DNA from: Vampirovibrionales bacterium | GTDB lineage: Bacteria; Cyanobacteriota; Vampirovibrionia; Vampirovibrionales; JAJTHC01 | Length of the DNA stretch: 6,763 bases | Assembly (NCBI GenBank): GCA_021299615.1 | Contig: JAJTHC010000081.1 | Location: 1-6,763, forward strand | Reading direction: 5' to 3' | In this document: positions 4,980 to 6,763 of the stretch, in pieces | Position numbering within the stretch: the stretch's first letter is position 1 | Layout of the letters: each line of letters starts with the position of its first letter | Position numbers and translations under genes: made by a program | The notes under the pieces: model-generated | Databases searched by the model: none | What the model saw: the letters and a program-made list of their open reading frames with translations, nothing else | Told to the model about the DNA's origin: nothing

Positions 4980-6125
4980 ATGATTACTAAAACGGCCATT
5001 AAAAACGCAGGAAAAGTTTTACGCACAAGTGATCTAGATGATCCTGAATATAGTCATGCTTATGATGTTTTGGCAGAATATCGACAGGCACATGATGCGG
5101 TGTTACGTATCGTCAATATGCGTTGTCGAAAAATAATCGAAACCCATTTCATTAAAAAGAATCGTTTCCAAGTCGATGATTTCTTCATTGCTCAACGTTT
5201 AAAACGACTTGAATCGATTGTCATAAAGCTTGAACGCTTTCAGAATATGGGACTTGAAACCATGCAAGACATCGGTGGTATTCGGGTCATGTTACCTAGC
5301 CTCCAAGATGTCGCATTATTTATTGGAAAATTTCCGGGAATGCGAAGCAATATACAGATAAAAAAAACGTTTGACTACATTACAACCCCCAAAGAAGAGG
5401 GGTATCGTTCTTACCATTACGTTTTAGAAGTGCCTAACCCAAAAAATGAAAGTTTACCTCGGTTAAAAGTGGAACTACAGGTTCGCACAAAGGTGCAACA
5501 TGCGTGGGCAACCGCTGTTGAAGTGGCTGGTTTTATGCAAAAACAAAGCTTTAAAACAGGTGATTGGAACGATGATTGGAAAGTCTTTTTTGAATTAAGC
5601 AGTAAAGTACTGATGTTATTTGAGAATGATGATTTGTTTATGAACAGAAATACGAGTTTTAAGAGTTCAGAGATTCTACCTCAGTTGACATTAATATCAG
5701 AATTAAAAGACTATGAAAAAAAAGGTAAGTTTTTACAAAAATTAAAGCATCTCAATCACAGTATTAGAACGGTGGAGAATTGGGATACCTCAAAACGTAT
5801 AAAAGGGTTTTATCTTATACAAGAGTTTGAAAAACAAACCAATATCCTGCCCATTTTTCAAGGGGAAGCCTTTCCCTATGAAGATTATATTAAATTAAAA
5901 GAACTCGACTTGCAAAAAAACAAGACTGGTCAAATTCTTAAAATTGAAATCGACGATATAAAAAAAATAAAAAGAGCCTATCCTAATTTTTTTGGAGACA
6001 TTACCGCTTTTGTTCATTTTCTCGAACACGTTATTTCCTATAAATTTAAAAACATTAAACTTTCAGATCCGAATACAGGTGAAGTGCTATTTGAATATGA
6101 CGAAAACAAAGATACTGAATCTTAA
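4980..6125 (+). CDS. stand-alone RelA/SpoT-domain nucleotide pyrophosphokinase
   Basis: The 381-aa protein contains one RelA/SpoT synthetase domain (about 35-215), which transfers pyrophosphate from ATP to a nucleotide such as GTP (making (p)ppGpp) or, in toxic relatives, to other acceptors. Visible motifs are RLKRLESIVIKLER (73-86, ATP site), D97-IGGIR (catalytic Asp), DYITTPKEEGYRSYH (132-146, with the G-loop tyrosine Y142), V-E165-LQVRT (catalytic Glu) and HAWATAVE (174-181). No HD hydrolase, TGS or ACT domain is present. A C-terminal part of about 165 residues follows; its block IKKIKRAYPNFFGDITAFV (327-345) recurs, as I remember, in a family of long single-domain RelA/SpoT proteins. It is longer than RelP/RelQ synthetases (about 210-250 aa). 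No neighbouring antitoxin gene is visible. The gene is AT-rich relative to fliR and ispG, which suggests transfer. Confidence 0.88.
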   Translation: MITKTAIKNAGKVLRTSDLDDPEYSHAYDVLAEYRQAHDAVLRIVNMRCRKIIETHFIKKNRFQVDDFFIAQRLKRLESIVIKLERFQNMGLETMQDIGGIRVMLPSLQDVALFIGKFPGMRSNIQIKKTFDYITTPKEEGYRSYHYVLEVPNPKNESLPRLKVELQVRTKVQHAWATAVEVAGFMQKQSFKTGDWNDDWKVFFELSSKVLMLFENDDLFMNRNTSFKSSEILPQLTLISELKDYEKKGKFLQKLKHLNHSIRTVENWDTSKRIKGFYLIQEFEKQTNILPIFQGEAFPYEDYIKLKELDLQKNKTGQILKIEIDDIKKIKRAYPNFFGDITAFVHFLEHVISYKFKNIKLSDPNTGEVLFEYDENKDTES

Positions 6126-6206
6126 AAAACGTGGGTTTTAGGCACTGTTCAAAAGACGCTTGCCTTTGTCATGATGAAGAAGAGTCGCTCTTTGAAAATT
6201 GGTGAT

Positions 6207-6276
6207 GTCATCCTGAACGACTGTGAAGGATCTCCCTACACAGGGGGAGGAGATGTTTCGTTTCACTCAACATGAC
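6207..6276. repeat. imperfect inverted repeat of the GTCATCCTGA type
   Basis: The left arm GTCATCCTGAACGACTGTGA and the following AGGATCTCC face a right arm ending in CACTCAACATGAC. The two arms pair with several mismatches around a short loop near 6236-6246. The sequence recalls the widespread intergenic palindromes that begin GTCATCCTGAGCGAAG and end with the complement. This copy is diverged. It may fold in RNA after the synthetase gene and could protect or end that transcript. No run of T follows, so it is not a classical terminator. Confidence 0.55.
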
Positions 6277-6293
6277 GTTTCTCATTGAAAGTG

Positions 6294-6349
6294 TGTGTCA
6301 AAAAACGAGCTTTATGTGTCAAAAATGAGGGTTTTGTGTGTCGAAAAAT
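6294..6349 (+). repeat. three direct TGTGTC(A/G)AAAA repeats with 21-22 base period
   Basis: TGTGTCAAAAA at 6294, TGTGTCAAAAA at 6315 and TGTGTCGAAAA at 6337 are followed by related G/T-rich filler. The period of 21 and 22 bases equals two turns of DNA. This could be a binding array for a protein or a remnant of a tandem duplication. The repeats lie about 210 bases before ispG, with the 121-bp repeat in between. Confidence 0.5.
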
Positions 6350-6359
6350 GCCTCGTATA

Positions 6360-6480
6360 CCCTCTCCTAATTTTAGGAGAGGGTAGAGAACGTCGTGAGA
6401 CGTTCGAGGGTGAGGTTAAACCCTAGACTCCGTTTGTGAGTTTAACCGCCCCCTAACCCCCTCCTAAAATTAGGAGGGGG
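6360..6480 (-). repeat. 121-bp structured interspersed repeat, copy B
   Basis: This is the reverse complement of 2801-2921 with 7 mismatches by hand alignment. The hairpins are kept: terminal stems at both ends, GAACGTC/GACGTTC around a GTGA loop (6388-6405), and GGTTAAAC (6414-6421) with GTTTAACC (6440-6447). The last stem is one pair longer than in copy A. Together the copies bracket fliP, fliQ, fliR and the alarmone synthetase in inverted orientation. Confidence 0.85.
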
Positions 6481-6504
6481 AACAAAACCGCTTTTTTATT
6501 TTTA

Positions 6505-6513
6505 TGGCATAAT
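6505..6513 (+). promoter_or_regulatory. candidate extended -10 promoter for ispG
   Basis: TGGCATAAT fits an extended -10 box (TGN plus CATAAT) with a T-rich stretch upstream and no clear -35 box. It starts 24 bases after the end of repeat copy B and would give a leader of about 35 bases before the ispG start codon. The repeat would then sit just upstream of the promoter and not inside the transcript. Confidence 0.35.
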
Positions 6514-6553
6514 AAAAATTGATTATCCCTCCTAAACTAAAAGGTGTTTCTCT

Positions 6554-6763
6554 ATGCCAAATGACTCCAACCCCTCAACCGAAGCCCACTTTACCGATGA
6601 ACTCTACACCCCCTTTGCCAGCGATTGGCCTTCCATTGCAGGGCGTCCGCCTCGTCGGGTGTCTAAAAAAATATGGGTCGGCAACGTCCCTGTGGGTGGC
6701 GATGCGCCTGTTTCCGTGCAAAGCATGCTCGTGAATGACACCCGAGACATCAAGGAAAGCATC
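6554..6763 (+). CDS. ispG: IspG, 4-hydroxy-3-methylbut-2-enyl diphosphate synthase, N-terminal part (partial)
   Basis: IspG (GcpE) is the iron-sulfur enzyme that reduces methylerythritol cyclodiphosphate to HMBPP in the MEP isoprenoid pathway. The first 70 codons run off the right edge. After a variable lead of about 35 residues, the protein shows the family's opening block: RPPRRVSKKIWVGNVPVGGD followed by APVSVQSMLVNDTRDIKES. It matches the conserved 'vGnvpvGgdaPvsVQSM..tdT.D' signature. The cysteines of the [4Fe-4S] site lie beyond the window. The ATG at 6554 is supported by AAGGTG 7 bases upstream. A leftward open frame starting at 6519 in another phase overlaps it and is a shadow. Codon use is GC-richer than in the preceding synthetase gene, as expected for a core gene. 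Confidence 0.93.
   Translation, partial: MPNDSNPSTEAHFTDELYTPFASDWPSIAGRPPRRVSKKIWVGNVPVGGDAPVSVQSMLVNDTRDIKESI

Larger units (their letters stand above)
6126..6553. other. 428-base intergenic region rich in repeats
   Basis: I find no convincing gene here on either strand. From left to right it holds a weak AAAAC/GTTTT hairpin just after the synthetase stop (about 6126-6140), an imperfect inverted repeat (6207-6276), three direct TGTGTC repeats (6294-6349), the 121-bp repeat copy B (6360-6480) and the ispG leader with its promoter candidate. The accumulation of unrelated repeats suggests a tolerated insertion site between the accessory gene and the core gene. Confidence 0.7.

Noticed and set aside
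6207..6480. CRISPR array
   Set aside because: The repeats differ from each other, are inverted or only 6-11 bases long, and have no regular spacers of 30-40 bases.
6519..6734. 71-aa open frame near the right edge
   Set aside because: The ispG frame in another phase matches a strongly conserved enzyme family across the same bases.

Overview
The window looks like a chromosomal segment of a flagellated, double-membrane-type bacterium with moderate GC content. It carries a flagellar export-gate cluster (fliO, fliP, fliQ, fliR) and the start of ispG, a gene of the MEP isoprenoid pathway. I cannot fix the phylum from the sequence. The protein matches rest on remembered family motifs, because no database search was possible.

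Layout. Bases 1-274 hold the C-terminal end of a YugP-type membrane zinc peptidase on the + strand. Tail-to-tail with it is a block of three small, AT-rich genes on the - strand (286-1997): two unrecognised proteins of 201 and 112 aa, and a 196-aa protein with the HxD...H iron-binding pattern of phytanoyl-CoA-dioxygenase-like Fe(II)/2-oxoglutarate oxygenases. The spacers around these genes share a repeated sequence module, so the block resembles a small array of gene cassettes. The + strand flagellar cluster follows at 2132-4892. FliP, FliQ and FliR form the core of the export gate in the inner membrane, and FliO helps FliP assemble. A 121-bp structured repeat sits between fliO and fliP, and flhB does not follow fliR.

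At 4980-6125 is an AT-rich gene for a stand-alone RelA/SpoT-type nucleotide pyrophosphokinase with its own C-terminal domain and no visible partner antitoxin. A 428-base non-coding stretch follows. It contains an imperfect inverted repeat, three short direct repeats at a 21-22 base period, and a second copy of the 121-bp repeat in opposite orientation. The window ends in the first 70 codons of ispG.

The core genes (yugP, fli, ispG) and the accessory genes (the - strand block and the alarmone synthetase) differ in base composition, and repeats lie at several of their borders. My reading is a stable chromosomal backbone with accessory insertions. The most interesting points are the repeated spacer module of the - strand cassettes, the lone alarmone synthetase, and the inverted 121-bp repeats with compensated stems that bracket fliPQR plus the synthetase.
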